Part shown: piece after piece, positions 1-8,308 of the stretch | How the letters are laid out: each line of letters starts with the position of its first letter | Numbering within the stretch: position 1 is the stretch's first letter | Source: UBA1756 sp045222555 | GTDB taxonomy: Bacteria; Bacteroidota; Bacteroidia; Bacteroidales; WCHB1-69 | Direction of reading: 5' to 3' | Length of the DNA: 64,000 nucleotides | Assembly (NCBI GenBank): GCA_045222555.1 | Contig: JBGUYY010000019.1 | Span: 37,344 to 101,343, forward strand | Notes under the pieces: model-generated | The model's database searches: none | What the model saw: the letters and a program-made list of their open reading frames with translations, nothing else | Told to the model about the DNA's origin: nothing | Program-made: the position numbers and the translations under genes

Positions 1-2016
1 AACAGCGACAACATCTCGTTGCAGGGCAAGTCGGGTGTGCTGATTCTGCTGGATGACAAGGATCCGCACCTCAGTGGTGACGACCTCACCAACTTCCTGA
101 AGAGCATGCCGGCCACTTCTATCGAGAGGGTGGAGGTGATCAAGAACCCGTCGGCACGGTACGACGCTGCGGGTACGGCAGGCATCATCAACCTCGTCAC
201 CAAGCACGTGCGCACCAACGGCATCAATGGTTCGGTGTGGGCGGGTGTTTCCTACGAGAGCGATTGGGGCACCAACGAGGGTTTCAACCTGACCGGCCGC
301 ACTGGCAAGTGGGTGCTCAACGGCAGCTATTATTATATGTATAGCCAGTCGAAGTTTGGCTTCGACTCAGACCGCACCTCCTTCATCGGAGGGGACACCA
401 TTCGGCAGACCACCAACGAGAAGGCCGAAGAGCTTTGGAACAGCCACAACAATTTCAGCTCCCATGGCATCAACTTCGCCGCCGACTGCTATATCGACTC
501 GGTCAACACGCTCAGTTTCGCCTATCGCGCCCAGCTGTTTGATGCCCATTTTACGGCCTTGTCGGCGAACCGTATCTACCGCAATGATGAGCTGACCACC
601 GCCTTTCGGGATGTTTCGCGCAGCAATTCGTTCCATGGTAACCATCAGTTCAATGTCAACTTCAAGCATCGTTTCGACACCCTCGGCACCACCCTGTATG
701 CCGATGCCACCTACTCGTTTGCGCACGACCGTTCGTTGACCGACCGCGAGCAGCCTTTCTTCGCCGACGAGTTCGTCACTCCGCTTTACAATAGTTATTA
801 TAAAGGAATCAAGCGCCCGGGCAGAATGCATGTGGCCACCGCCAAAATCGACTTGGAAATTCCGGTCAACCCCATGCTGTCGGTGGAGTGCGGTGTGAAA
901 ACCAGCTTTATCAGAAATCTCAACATTAATAATAACTATCTGAATGATAGTTTGATGGAGTCGCAGAGTAACCATTTTATCTATAGTGAAAGTATCTCTG
1001 CGGCCTACGTGCAGGGCAACTTCCAGCCGACCCCGATGCTCACCGTGCAGGCCGGTTTGCGCGCCGAGTATGCGCATATCACGGGAAAATTGCTCACGAC
1101 CAATGAGTTCAACAAGCAGGACTATTTCGATGTGTTCCCCTCCTTGCAGATCGACTATCAGCTGCCCAAGATGAACACCCTCTCCTTCGCCCTCCGGTCG
1201 CGCATCACACGTCCCGATTACCGCAGTCTTAATCCTTTTGTGGACATTGAGGATGAGTATAATATCCAAACGGGTAATCCTTATCTTGCGCCCGAATACA
1301 CCTACACGGCTACCGTGGATTACTCGTGGCATTATATGCTGTTCGCCTCTTTGGGCTATGAGTTCATGCGGGGCGGGGTGGAAGATATGTTGTATATCGA
1401 CAAACTGACCAATGTGGCGTTGAGCCGTCCTGAGAATATTGGCAAGATGCACGGCATGCGCGCTTCTCTGTTCGCCAACATCCCGATAGGGAAGTGGTGG
1501 ATGATGATGTGGAATGTGAACTATTCGTTAGGACAGCAAACCTTTGATTATGAGAGTAGTACAGAGAAGAGTCTCGTGAGTTCGTTGCAGCTTTTCACCA
1601 TGCACACCTTCACCTTCTGCAAGCATTACTCCATTGATTTCGGACTTTGGTGGATGCCGCTGTCGAGGAACACGTTCGGTAGCTCAAAGGGAACGATTTA
1701 TTCTTGGGCAGGCTTCAAGGCGAGCATGTTCAAAGACTCTTTCACCGTTCGGTTGGGAATGCGCAACCTTTTCAATTCGAGCAAGTGGGTGAACCACGAT
1801 GTCTATCCTGACGGCACTGTCAGCAATTCGCGCTGGATGAGCGGCGGCATTGGGGTGAGTATCGACCTCAGTTACCGTTTCGGCAAGCAGCGCATCCAGA
1901 TGCAGCAGCGCAAAGGTCACGACGACGAGTTCGACCGTATGGGTAGCGGCAGTTCGGGCGGAAATGGCGGCCAGTCGGGCGCTCAGGGCCAGCAGTCAGG
2001 CGGTCAGCAGCGGTAG
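1..2016 (+). CDS. TonB-receptor-type outer-membrane beta-barrel protein (5' partial)
   Basis: The reading frame is open from the first base, so the N-terminus (signal peptide, probable carboxypeptidase-like domain) lies outside the window. The visible part begins inside a plug domain (NSDNISLQGKSG, then LSGDDLTNFLKSMPA and NPSARYDAAGTAGIINL), which is diagnostic of the Bacteroidota outer-membrane beta-barrel family related to TonB-dependent receptors. About 550 residues of alternating amphipathic strands follow. The final strand (LSYRFGKQRIQ) is followed by an unusual tail of about 35 residues rich in Gly, Gln and Ser. Substrate cannot be inferred; no SusD-like partner is adjacent. A strong hairpin terminator follows the stop. 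Confidence 0.85.
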   Translation, partial: NSDNISLQGKSGVLILLDDKDPHLSGDDLTNFLKSMPATSIERVEVIKNPSARYDAAGTAGIINLVTKHVRTNGINGSVWAGVSYESDWGTNEGFNLTGRTGKWVLNGSYYYMYSQSKFGFDSDRTSFIGGDTIRQTTNEKAEELWNSHNNFSSHGINFAADCYIDSVNTLSFAYRAQLFDAHFTALSANRIYRNDELTTAFRDVSRSNSFHGNHQFNVNFKHRFDTLGTTLYADATYSFAHDRSLTDREQPFFADEFVTPLYNSYYKGIKRPGRMHVATAKIDLEIPVNPMLSVECGVKTSFIRNLNINNNYLNDSLMESQSNHFIYSESISAAYVQGNFQPTPMLTVQAGLRAEYAHITGKLLTTNEFNKQDYFDVFPSLQIDYQLPKMNTLSFALRSRITRPDYRSLNPFVDIEDEYNIQTGNPYLAPEYTYTATVDYSWHYMLFASLGYEFMRGGVEDMLYIDKLTNVALSRPENIGKMHGMRASLFANIPIGKWWMMMWNVNYSLGQQTFDYESSTEKSLVSSLQLFTMHTFTFCKHYSIDFGLWWMPLSRNTFGSSKGTIYSWAGFKASMFKDSFTVRLGMRNLFNSSKWVNHDVYPDGTVSNSRWMSGGIGVSIDLSYRFGKQRIQMQQRKGHDDEFDRMGSGSSGGNGGQSGAQGQQSGGQQR

Positions 2017-2055
2017 TTCGCACCCCCGTTTTTTCAGACTATTTTTTACCGTGCC

Positions 2056-2100
2056 AAACCTGTATTTTTTTACAAAAAAAATACAGGTTTTTGCATTTTT
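2056..2100 (+). terminator. Rho-independent terminator after the barrel gene
   Basis: A perfect 16-bp inverted repeat (arms 2056-2071 and 2075-2090, 3-base loop) begins about 40 bases after the stop codon. The arms start AAACCTGTA and end TACAGGTTT, and a T-rich tract follows. The A/T-rich arm ends could let it work in both directions. Confidence 0.8.
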
Positions 2101-2342
2101 TTTGTAAAAGTTTAATTTTCAGGAAGAAAAAATATCAACGAAAATTTGTTGAAAAGAAATCTGTTTTTTGTCATTTCATTCAGGGTTAAAAAACTATTTT
2201 CGTGATGCCTGACTGCTGCAAAGTGGTGTAGTGCAAATTACTGATAATTACTAATTTAACTCAATAGATGAAATTGATGATATGAATGGATAGCATCAAA
2301 AAATGCGATTAACAATTTTTAACAATAACCATAAAACACATC
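2101..2342. other. AT-rich leader region before nrdJ
   Basis: Together with the terminator this is a 326-base gap without a gene. The remainder is AT-rich and presumably holds the nrdJ promoter, but I see no clean TAnnTTTG box, no cobalamin-riboswitch B12 box and no tRNA. Only very short ORFs occur. Confidence 0.5.
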
Positions 2343-5105
2343 ATGGAAGATACCCTATCTCTCTTTGATTCTTATCAACCGACGGAGGAAATTATGCAGA
2401 AAAAGGAAGAAAATCTGGTGGCGCTGCGGGGAGAGCAGTTGAACAAGATGACAGAAGTTCAAACAGAGACAAAACGTTCGAAAAAACGCGATACCGAGAG
2501 CAGTCTTTTTGATGGGATTGCCGACTGGGAGGAGGAGGCGCCGGTCGTGTCGCAGCCTGAGGAGCCGGCCCGCACCTACACCAAGGAGGAGGTCTTCCAG
2601 GATGTGGTGGACTATTTCCATGGCGACCAGCTGGCCGCCAGTGTATGGGTGGACAAGTACGCGTTGCGCAACGGCGACGGAGAGCTGGTGGAGCGTACCC
2701 CCGACGATATGCACCGCCGTCTGGCTCGCGAGTTCGCCCGTATCGAGAAGAAATACAAGAATCCGATGAGTGAGGAGCTGATTTTCAGCTTGATGAAGGA
2801 TTTCAAATACATCGTCCCGCAGGGAAGCCCCATGGCTGGTATTGGCAACAACTACCAGGTGGTCTCCCTCTCCAACTGCTTTGTCATCGGCAACGGCCAG
2901 AATGCCGACTCATACGGTGGCATCATGCAGATGGATGAGGAGCAGGTGCAGCTGATGAAGCGCCGCGGTGGTGTCGGCCATGACCTTTCGGCCATCCGTC
3001 CCACCGGCAGCAACGTGCAGAACTGCGCCCTGACCTCCACGGGTATCGTCCCGTTCATGGAACGCTACTCCAACTCCACCCGCGAGGTGGCCCAGGGAGG
3101 ACGTAGAGGGGCCCTTATGCTCACCATCTCCATTAAACACCCCGACGCTGAAAGATTCATCGACGCCAAAATGACCGAGGGGAAAATCACGGGCGCCAAC
3201 GTCTCCGTACGCATCGACGACGAGTTCATGCAGTGCGTTGTCAATGGCACCCCTTACACCCAGCAGTACCCCATCCACTCCGACAACCCGAAGGTTGTGC
3301 AGCAGGTGGATGCCGCCAAGCTGTGGAACAAGATTACCTACAATGCGTGGAAATCGGCGGAACCCGGCGTCCTCTTCTGGGACACCATCCACCGCGAGGC
3401 CGTGCCCGACTGCTACGCCTCCGACGGCTTCCTCACCGAATCCACCAACCCCTGCGGCGAAATTCCGCTTTGTCCTTACGATAGCTGCCGTCTGATAGCC
3501 ATTAACCTGTACAGTTACGTAGATCAACCCTTTACGGACAAAGCGAGCTTCAACATGCCCCTTTTCAAACAGCACGTCGCCTACGCCCAGCGCATGATGG
3601 ACGACATCATCGACCTCGAGATTGAGAAGGTGGATGCCATCCTGAAGAAAATCGACTCGGACCCCGAGCCGGAGGACGTGAAGCGCGTGGAAAGGGAGCT
3701 GTGGGAGAAAATCCGTCGTCAGTCGCTGAAGGGTCGCCGTACCGGTCTGGGTACCACCGCCGAGGGTGACATGCTCGCCGCCCTCGGCATCCGCTATGGC
3801 ACCGACCACAGCAATGCCTTCTCCACAGAGGTGCACAAACAGCTGGCCCTCGCCGCCTACCGCTCCTCAGTCACCATGGCCAAAGAGCGCGGCGCCTTCC
3901 CGGTGTATAGCAGCGTCAAGGAGGGGCACAACCCCTACATCCTCCGCCTCAAGGCCGCTGACGAGAAACTCTATGAGGATATGGTGCGCTACGGTCGCCG
4001 CAACATCGCCCTGCTCACCATCGCCCCCACCGGCAGCGTGAGCATCTGCACCCAGACGACCTCCGGCATCGAGCCCGCCTTCAACGTGGTGTATAAGCGT
4101 AGAAGAAAGGTCAACCCCAACGACATCGACAACCACCGCACCATCGTTAAGGATGTGAACGGCGACTCTTTCGAAGAGTATCTCGTCTTCCACCAGAAGT
4201 TCCTCAAATGGGCAGAGACCAACGGTTACGACACCACCACGTTCTCCAACATGACGGATGAACAGATCAACGAAATCGTGGCACAGTCGCCCTACTACAA
4301 GGCCATGGCCAACGATACCGACTACATCAAGAAGGTGGAGATGCAGGGCATGATCCAGAAGTGGGTGGACCACTCCATCTCGGTCACCATCAACCTGCCG
4401 AAAGACACGACGCAGGAGATGGTGGGCGCGCTCTACCAGAAGGCATGGGAGTGTGGCTGCAAGGGCATGACGGTCTATCGCGACGGCTCGCGCGACGGTG
4501 TGCTGGTGTCCACCTCCGAAAAGCCGAAGGAGAAAGAAAAACCGGCACAGCCCAACTTCAAGCGTCCCAAAGAGCTGCGCGCTGAAATCGTGCGTTTCCG
4601 CAACAACAACGAAGCATGGGTGGCCTTTGTGGGTTTGCGCGAGGATGGCACCCCCTACGAGGTGTTCACCGGCAAGAGCGACGAGGAACGTATGCCGCTG
4701 CCGAAGAGCGTTACACACGGCTACATTATCAAGAACCGTAACGAAGACGGCACCAAGACCTACGACTTCAAGTTCGAGGACTGCGACGGTTACCCGGTGC
4801 TCATCAGCGGATTGAGCCGCTGCTTCAACCCCGAATACTGGAACTATGCCAAGATGATTTCCGCCATGCTGCGCAACGGCATCCCGATTGAAAGCGTGTG
4901 CGACATCATCGGCGGCCTCCACTTCTCTGAAGAGACCATCAACTCATGGAAGAACGGCGTCATCCGTGCCTTGAAGAAGTTCATCAAGGACGGTACCAAG
5001 GCCAAAGGCGTGATTTGTCCCAACTGCGGTGCCGAGAATACCATGGAGTTCAAGGAGGGCTGTCTGGTATGTACCAACTGCTCCTACTCCAAGTGCGGCG
5101 GGTGA
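2343..5105 (+). CDS. nrdJ: Adenosylcobalamin-dependent (class II) ribonucleotide reductase
   Basis: 920 residues. Reduces ribonucleotides to deoxyribonucleotides using a B12-generated thiyl radical, without oxygen. Family signatures are NPCGEIPLCPYDSCR (active-site Cys about residue 371), APTGSVSICTQTTSG, and the substrate-fold segment GVLFWDTIHREAVPDCY. The C-terminus carries a zinc-ribbon-like CPNCG...CTNCSYSKCGG that fits the redox-active Cys tail of this family. The first about 75 residues are a charged, low-complexity extension preceding the conserved FQDVVDYF segment; it contains two SLFD motifs (LSLFDS at 5-10 and SSLFDG). A class II enzyme suits an anaerobe or microaerobe with access to B12. 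The ATG at 2343 begins the only plausible start region. Confidence 0.95.
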   Translation: MEDTLSLFDSYQPTEEIMQKKEENLVALRGEQLNKMTEVQTETKRSKKRDTESSLFDGIADWEEEAPVVSQPEEPARTYTKEEVFQDVVDYFHGDQLAASVWVDKYALRNGDGELVERTPDDMHRRLAREFARIEKKYKNPMSEELIFSLMKDFKYIVPQGSPMAGIGNNYQVVSLSNCFVIGNGQNADSYGGIMQMDEEQVQLMKRRGGVGHDLSAIRPTGSNVQNCALTSTGIVPFMERYSNSTREVAQGGRRGALMLTISIKHPDAERFIDAKMTEGKITGANVSVRIDDEFMQCVVNGTPYTQQYPIHSDNPKVVQQVDAAKLWNKITYNAWKSAEPGVLFWDTIHREAVPDCYASDGFLTESTNPCGEIPLCPYDSCRLIAINLYSYVDQPFTDKASFNMPLFKQHVAYAQRMMDDIIDLEIEKVDAILKKIDSDPEPEDVKRVERELWEKIRRQSLKGRRTGLGTTAEGDMLAALGIRYGTDHSNAFSTEVHKQLALAAYRSSVTMAKERGAFPVYSSVKEGHNPYILRLKAADEKLYEDMVRYGRRNIALLTIAPTGSVSICTQTTSGIEPAFNVVYKRRRKVNPNDIDNHRTIVKDVNGDSFEEYLVFHQKFLKWAETNGYDTTTFSNMTDEQINEIVAQSPYYKAMANDTDYIKKVEMQGMIQKWVDHSISVTINLPKDTTQEMVGALYQKAWECGCKGMTVYRDGSRDGVLVSTSEKPKEKEKPAQPNFKRPKELRAEIVRFRNNNEAWVAFVGLREDGTPYEVFTGKSDEERMPLPKSVTHGYIIKNRNEDGTKTYDFKFEDCDGYPVLISGLSRCFNPEYWNYAKMISAMLRNGIPIESVCDIIGGLHFSEETINSWKNGVIRALKKFIKDGTKAKGVICPNCGAENTMEFKEGCLVCTNCSYSKCGG

Positions 5106-5189
5106 GATGATTAGGGCAAGGAGGTGCTGATGTTTAGTCGATTGGTTATTGATAATCTTTCTGTTGAACTGAATTTCATTCGAGATAAT

Positions 5190-6260
5190 ATGGGGAAGGT
5201 GGTGAGGCTGTGCTCGCTACTTTGTCTCCTTTTTTTCTCCATTCCTTCTGTCTTCGCCCAGTCGCAGGACTCTGTCGCCACCGCTCCTGATACGGTGGTT
5301 CGCCAGCCGTGGGGGCACAAACTCTCCCGTCAGGAGATGATCCCCCGCTTCACCGCCACCGTGTTGGGACGCTACGAGTACAACACCCAGCAGAATCTGC
5401 ACCACTTTGAGTTGCGCCACACCCGTATCGGCGTGTCGGGCGACCTCCACAGTATGTTCTCTTATATGGCCCTTGTGGACCTGACCTACGGCGGCAAGTT
5501 CTCGCCCGTGGCCATCTTCGCCAAGTTCAAACCCGTGAAGGGCTTGTCGTTCCTCATCGGCTACGACAAGATGCCCTTCAGCAATGAGAACCTGCTCTCT
5601 CCGTGGCAGTACTATTTCTCCGACAAGTCGTTCCTCACCCAGCGGCTCACCGCTTGGAGCGACGTGGGCGCCGTGGTGGAATATGCGTGGGACCAAACCG
5701 TGCCCTTCTCCATCAAGGCGGGCGTGTTCAACAGCGGCGGCTTCAGCAAGCAGATGCAGTTCCAGAAATCGCTCAACTACGTGGCCCGCGGCGCATTCCG
5801 CTTCTTCAAGGGCTTCGAACTCACCCTCAACTATGCCGCCGTGAAGTATGAGACCATCCGGATGCACAATTTCGATGTGGGACTGATGTACGACTACGGC
5901 GGACTGCACCTCGATGCGGAGTACATCTATAAGGCCTACTCCGACAAGAGTTTCCAGCCCACGCACGCCTTCGAGGGCTTTGCCTGCTACACCTTTCGCA
6001 TTGGACGTCCGTGGCTCGACGACATCTCGCTGGCGCTGCGCTACGATGCCATCACGGCCAACTGCAACGGCATGCTTTCAGACTCGGGCGACTACGAGTG
6101 GAGCGACTACCGGCAGCGCATCACCGCCGGCTTCACCATGTACTTCATCAGCCGTCCGGTGCGCACAGGCATCAGGCTCAACTACGAGAAGTTCTTCGTC
6201 CACGCCGGCTCCCCCTACAAAGACGACCGCCTGATACTGGAGCTGATTGTGCACTACTGA
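5190..6260 (+). CDS. Porin-like outer-membrane beta-barrel protein (OprO/OprP type)
   Basis: About 356 residues from the chosen ATG. MGKVVRLCSLLCLLFFSIPS followed by VFA/QSQD forms a clear signal peptide, which is why this start is preferred. Repeated amphipathic beta-strands follow (LRHTRIGVSGDL, ALVDLTYGGKF, FLIGYDKMPFS), and the protein ends in an aromatic-rich strand LILELIVHY, as expected for a BAM-inserted barrel. The pattern matches the phosphate-selective porin O/P group, but the substrate is unknown. An in-frame ATG at 5130 with an upstream AAGGAGG would add 20 residues before the signal peptide. It follows nrdJ by 84 bases on the same strand. Confidence 0.65.
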   Translation: MGKVVRLCSLLCLLFFSIPSVFAQSQDSVATAPDTVVRQPWGHKLSRQEMIPRFTATVLGRYEYNTQQNLHHFELRHTRIGVSGDLHSMFSYMALVDLTYGGKFSPVAIFAKFKPVKGLSFLIGYDKMPFSNENLLSPWQYYFSDKSFLTQRLTAWSDVGAVVEYAWDQTVPFSIKAGVFNSGGFSKQMQFQKSLNYVARGAFRFFKGFELTLNYAAVKYETIRMHNFDVGLMYDYGGLHLDAEYIYKAYSDKSFQPTHAFEGFACYTFRIGRPWLDDISLALRYDAITANCNGMLSDSGDYEWSDYRQRITAGFTMYFISRPVRTGIRLNYEKFFVHAGSPYKDDRLILELIVHY

Positions 6261-6298
6261 TTTTCCGACTTTATCAATAGGCATTTTGAGCTTTTTAT

Positions 6299-6538
6299 TT
6301 ACGCATCATATTGGCCCTTATAAATGTTGATGGGATTGAGGTCAAATTCGTTATCTCCCCATGCAAGTGTGCCATCTTCCACCCTAAATTGTCTGAATTT
6401 GTTCAAATCTAAATATTGTCGGATAATGGGCAATCGGCTTTTGGAAAGAAAACCATACAGGTCGATGTCGCGGGTGGTGCCATCATCGAACAGAACTTTG
6501 ATGCGGTAGTCTGCCAAATAGGTTGCCTGTTTGATCAT
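6299..6538 (-). CDS. DUF2442 domain protein
   Basis: 79 residues. Begins KQATYLADYRIKVLFDDGTTRDIDLYGFL and ends DGTLAWGDNEFDLNPINIY, the DUF2442 pattern. Its ATG overlaps the stop of the upstream DUF4160 gene (TAATG), so the two are translationally coupled. DUF2442/DUF4160 pairs recur on mobile or accessory DNA and have been proposed to be toxin-antitoxin-like, but no activity is established here. The pair is more AT-rich than its neighbours. Confidence 0.8.
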   Translation of the reverse strand: MIKQATYLADYRIKVLFDDGTTRDIDLYGFLSKSRLPIIRQYLDLNKFRQFRVEDGTLAWGDNEFDLNPINIYKGQYDA

Positions 6539-6837
6539 TATTTGATTTTTTTTGTGATGATAATGGGTTTGATGGTGACGTTATTGTTGAAATATTGTTC
6601 CCATGCGTATAGTATGGAATACTTGTTGCGGGTTATGAACTTTTTCAAGTCTGCCATTTTTGCTGGATTGAAGGTGCCAAGAACTGAGGAATAAGTAACT
6701 CTGTAAATTACGCCATCTTTTACGAAAAGGGAAATTTTCACTATTGCACCTCCATATTCAGCGTGTACGTGGATCGGTTCGTGTTCATCGGAGAAGAATC
6801 GGATTATAATTCCGATGTATTTGTAGATAGTTGGCAT
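6538..6837 (-). CDS. DUF4160 domain protein
   Basis: About 99 residues from MPTIYKYIGIIIRFF. The core FFSDEHEPIHVHAEYGGAIVKISL with conserved HxH is the DUF4160 hallmark; the His pair could bind metal or act catalytically (inference). An upstream in-frame start at 6867 would place the start codon upstream of the putative -7 box TATCTTTG (6857-6864), so the downstream ATG was chosen. First gene of a two-gene unit with DUF2442. A nuclease-like toxin role is speculation. Confidence 0.8.
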   Translation of the reverse strand: MPTIYKYIGIIIRFFSDEHEPIHVHAEYGGAIVKISLFVKDGVIYRVTYSSVLGTFNPAKMADLKKFITRNKYSILYAWEQYFNNNVTIKPIIITKKIK

Positions 6838-6856
6838 AGTAATATTTTTAGTGCGG

Positions 6857-6864
6857 CAAAGATA
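6857..6864 (-). promoter_or_regulatory. Putative -7 box TATCTTTG for the DUF4160/DUF2442 pair
   Basis: Matches the Bacteroidota sigma-ABfr -7 consensus TAnnTTTG and lies about 20 bases upstream of the DUF4160 start. No convincing -33 TTG at the preferred spacing. Confidence 0.5.
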
Positions 6865-6962
6865 CAACTATTTTCTGAAAAATTCTGAAGTTAGCAAAAA
6901 GATAGGATGATTTCTTGTCTATCCAATTTTTTTCAAGATTTCTTATGCTTTATTTATTTTCG

Positions 6963-6970
6963 TATTTTTG
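6963..6970 (+). promoter_or_regulatory. Putative -7 box TATTTTTG for the 7038 gene
   Basis: Exact TAnnTTTG match followed by CAG. It sits 67 bases before the signal-peptide ATG and downstream of the longer in-frame start at 6915, which argues for the shorter protein. No clear -33 element. Confidence 0.5.
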
Positions 6971-7037
6971 CAGACCCATAACCACATTTTCCAACACTCA
7001 CTTCTCTCTTTACCTTTTCATCAAAACCTTCTCCATC

Positions 7038-8189
7038 ATGAAACACACAGTCCTATTCTTATTCACCTTGCTGTTCGTAGCGGGCGGCTTCAGTGTGAAG
7101 GCGCAAGAGGATACTTGTGCCGTCAACGTGATTCATACCTACATGAATGGAAGGCTTATTCCGTGGGATAGTGTGAAAGTACGAGTGTGTCTGCCGCCAT
7201 GCGATGGTTATCCGTATCATTACCAGACCTTTAAGATGTACTGGCCTGACACCATCCTGGCGAACTGTGCAACGAGGATTGACGAGTATGTGACGGCTGA
7301 CAAGCTGGAGCTGTCGCAGAACTATCCCAATCCCTGTATGGGTGAAAGTTGCGTGAAGCTGACCACCCGCGCGGCAGGTAGTGTGCGCTTGCAGGTGATG
7401 GATGTGCAGGGACGGCTCTGTTGTGAGCACACGGGGACACTGCCGGCAGGCGAGCACACTCTTTCGCTTACCTTCCCCCACAACGGCTTATACTTCGTGA
7501 CGGCCGAAACCTCCGACAGCCGCGAGACCTGCAAGGTGCTGTGTTCGGATGGGAAAGGAAGTGCCTTCGGCATTCGCTTGTCTTCCACCTCACCCCAGCT
7601 GGTGGAGAAGACAGAGAGGGGTGGGGAAGGGATGTTTGGGATGACCGACAGAATGGTCATCACAGCATATATCACCTATAATGGTGAAGTGAGAAGCAAT
7701 GGTTGGTCTGTGAATTACACGAGTGAATTAGACGGTGAGGTTATTAGTGAATGGTTGTACAATCGGGGCTCAGTAAATATCCACTTCAACCAAAGGGAAG
7801 AGTGTGAAGATTTCACTTTTGCAAACAGATCTTCCCAAGTGATTGTTTCTTCACGTATGTGTCTTCCGTTTATGGATTACCCTATTGGATGCAATGTTAC
7901 ATTCTATGATTCAACGTTTTATTCCGTTCCTGAATTGTGTTTTCAGAATCTCTCCTATACATGGCAGTTTAATGGCTGGTACAAGTACCGCTATTACCCT
8001 GCATTAGGGAAATTATGTGTGTGTGGAATGGATGAGGAACTTCCTCCAGATGTGCCATCACCAACATCTTCCCAAATGTCGTATTGCGCTGTCCGATTCA
8101 TTGATGTGATTACATGTGATGCAATTATGGTAAGTCAGGTGGACTTGTATGGTGACGGTTCTCCTGAGTATTTGATTTTCAACCAATAA
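7038..8189 (+). CDS. Secreted protein with an internal T9SS-sorting-like domain
   Basis: About 383 residues. Signal peptide HTVLFLFTLLFVAGG up to VKAQ. Residues about 90-175 look like a type A T9SS C-terminal sorting domain (LSQNYPNPCMG, VRLQVMDVQGRL, LPAGEHTLSL, NGLYFV), but instead of ending there the chain continues for about 200 residues with no recognised domain. The DNA becomes visibly more AT-rich after about 7650, so the gene may be a fusion or may have acquired a foreign 3' half. The C-terminal part contains several Cys residues (REECEDF, RMCLPF, KLCVCGM). Function unknown. Confidence 0.65.
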   Translation: MKHTVLFLFTLLFVAGGFSVKAQEDTCAVNVIHTYMNGRLIPWDSVKVRVCLPPCDGYPYHYQTFKMYWPDTILANCATRIDEYVTADKLELSQNYPNPCMGESCVKLTTRAAGSVRLQVMDVQGRLCCEHTGTLPAGEHTLSLTFPHNGLYFVTAETSDSRETCKVLCSDGKGSAFGIRLSSTSPQLVEKTERGGEGMFGMTDRMVITAYITYNGEVRSNGWSVNYTSELDGEVISEWLYNRGSVNIHFNQREECEDFTFANRSSQVIVSSRMCLPFMDYPIGCNVTFYDSTFYSVPELCFQNLSYTWQFNGWYKYRYYPALGKLCVCGMDEELPPDVPSPTSSQMSYCAVRFIDVITCDAIMVSQVDLYGDGSPEYLIFNQ

Positions 8190-8224
8190 TATTTCACTTC
8201 TTCACTCCTTAACTCAAAACCACA

Positions 8225-8254
8225 ATCAACAAATCAACGCATCAACAAATCAAC
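8225..8254. repeat. Two-copy 14-bp direct repeat
   Basis: ATCAACAAATCAAC occurs at 8225-8238 and 8241-8254, a 16-base period, in the gap between two convergent genes. Too short and too few copies for a CRISPR array; probably simple-sequence DNA. Confidence 0.7.
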
Positions 8255-8308
8255 ATCCTAACACCCCAGTACGAATCCCTCGAAATACCAGCCGGATTAG
8301 TCTTGCTC

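Noticed and set aside
367..1452. 361-codon minus-strand ORF opposite the first barrel gene
   Set aside because: Shadow of a coding frame with clear plug and barrel features.
2101..2342. Possible cobalamin riboswitch before the B12-dependent reductase
   Set aside because: No B12-box consensus or multi-helix pattern could be found; the region is simply AT-rich.
2910..4922. Two long minus-strand ORFs opposite nrdJ
   Set aside because: Antisense frames kept open by GC-rich third positions of nrdJ; no recognisable domains.
5124..5189. Upstream start (ATG 5130 with AAGGAGG) for the porin gene
   Set aside because: It would put 20 residues ahead of an otherwise ideal signal peptide; Bacteroidota rely little on Shine-Dalgarno sequences. 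Kept as an alternative only.
8225..8254. Direct repeats as a CRISPR array
   Set aside because: Two copies of 14 bases with a 2-base spacer and no cas genes.
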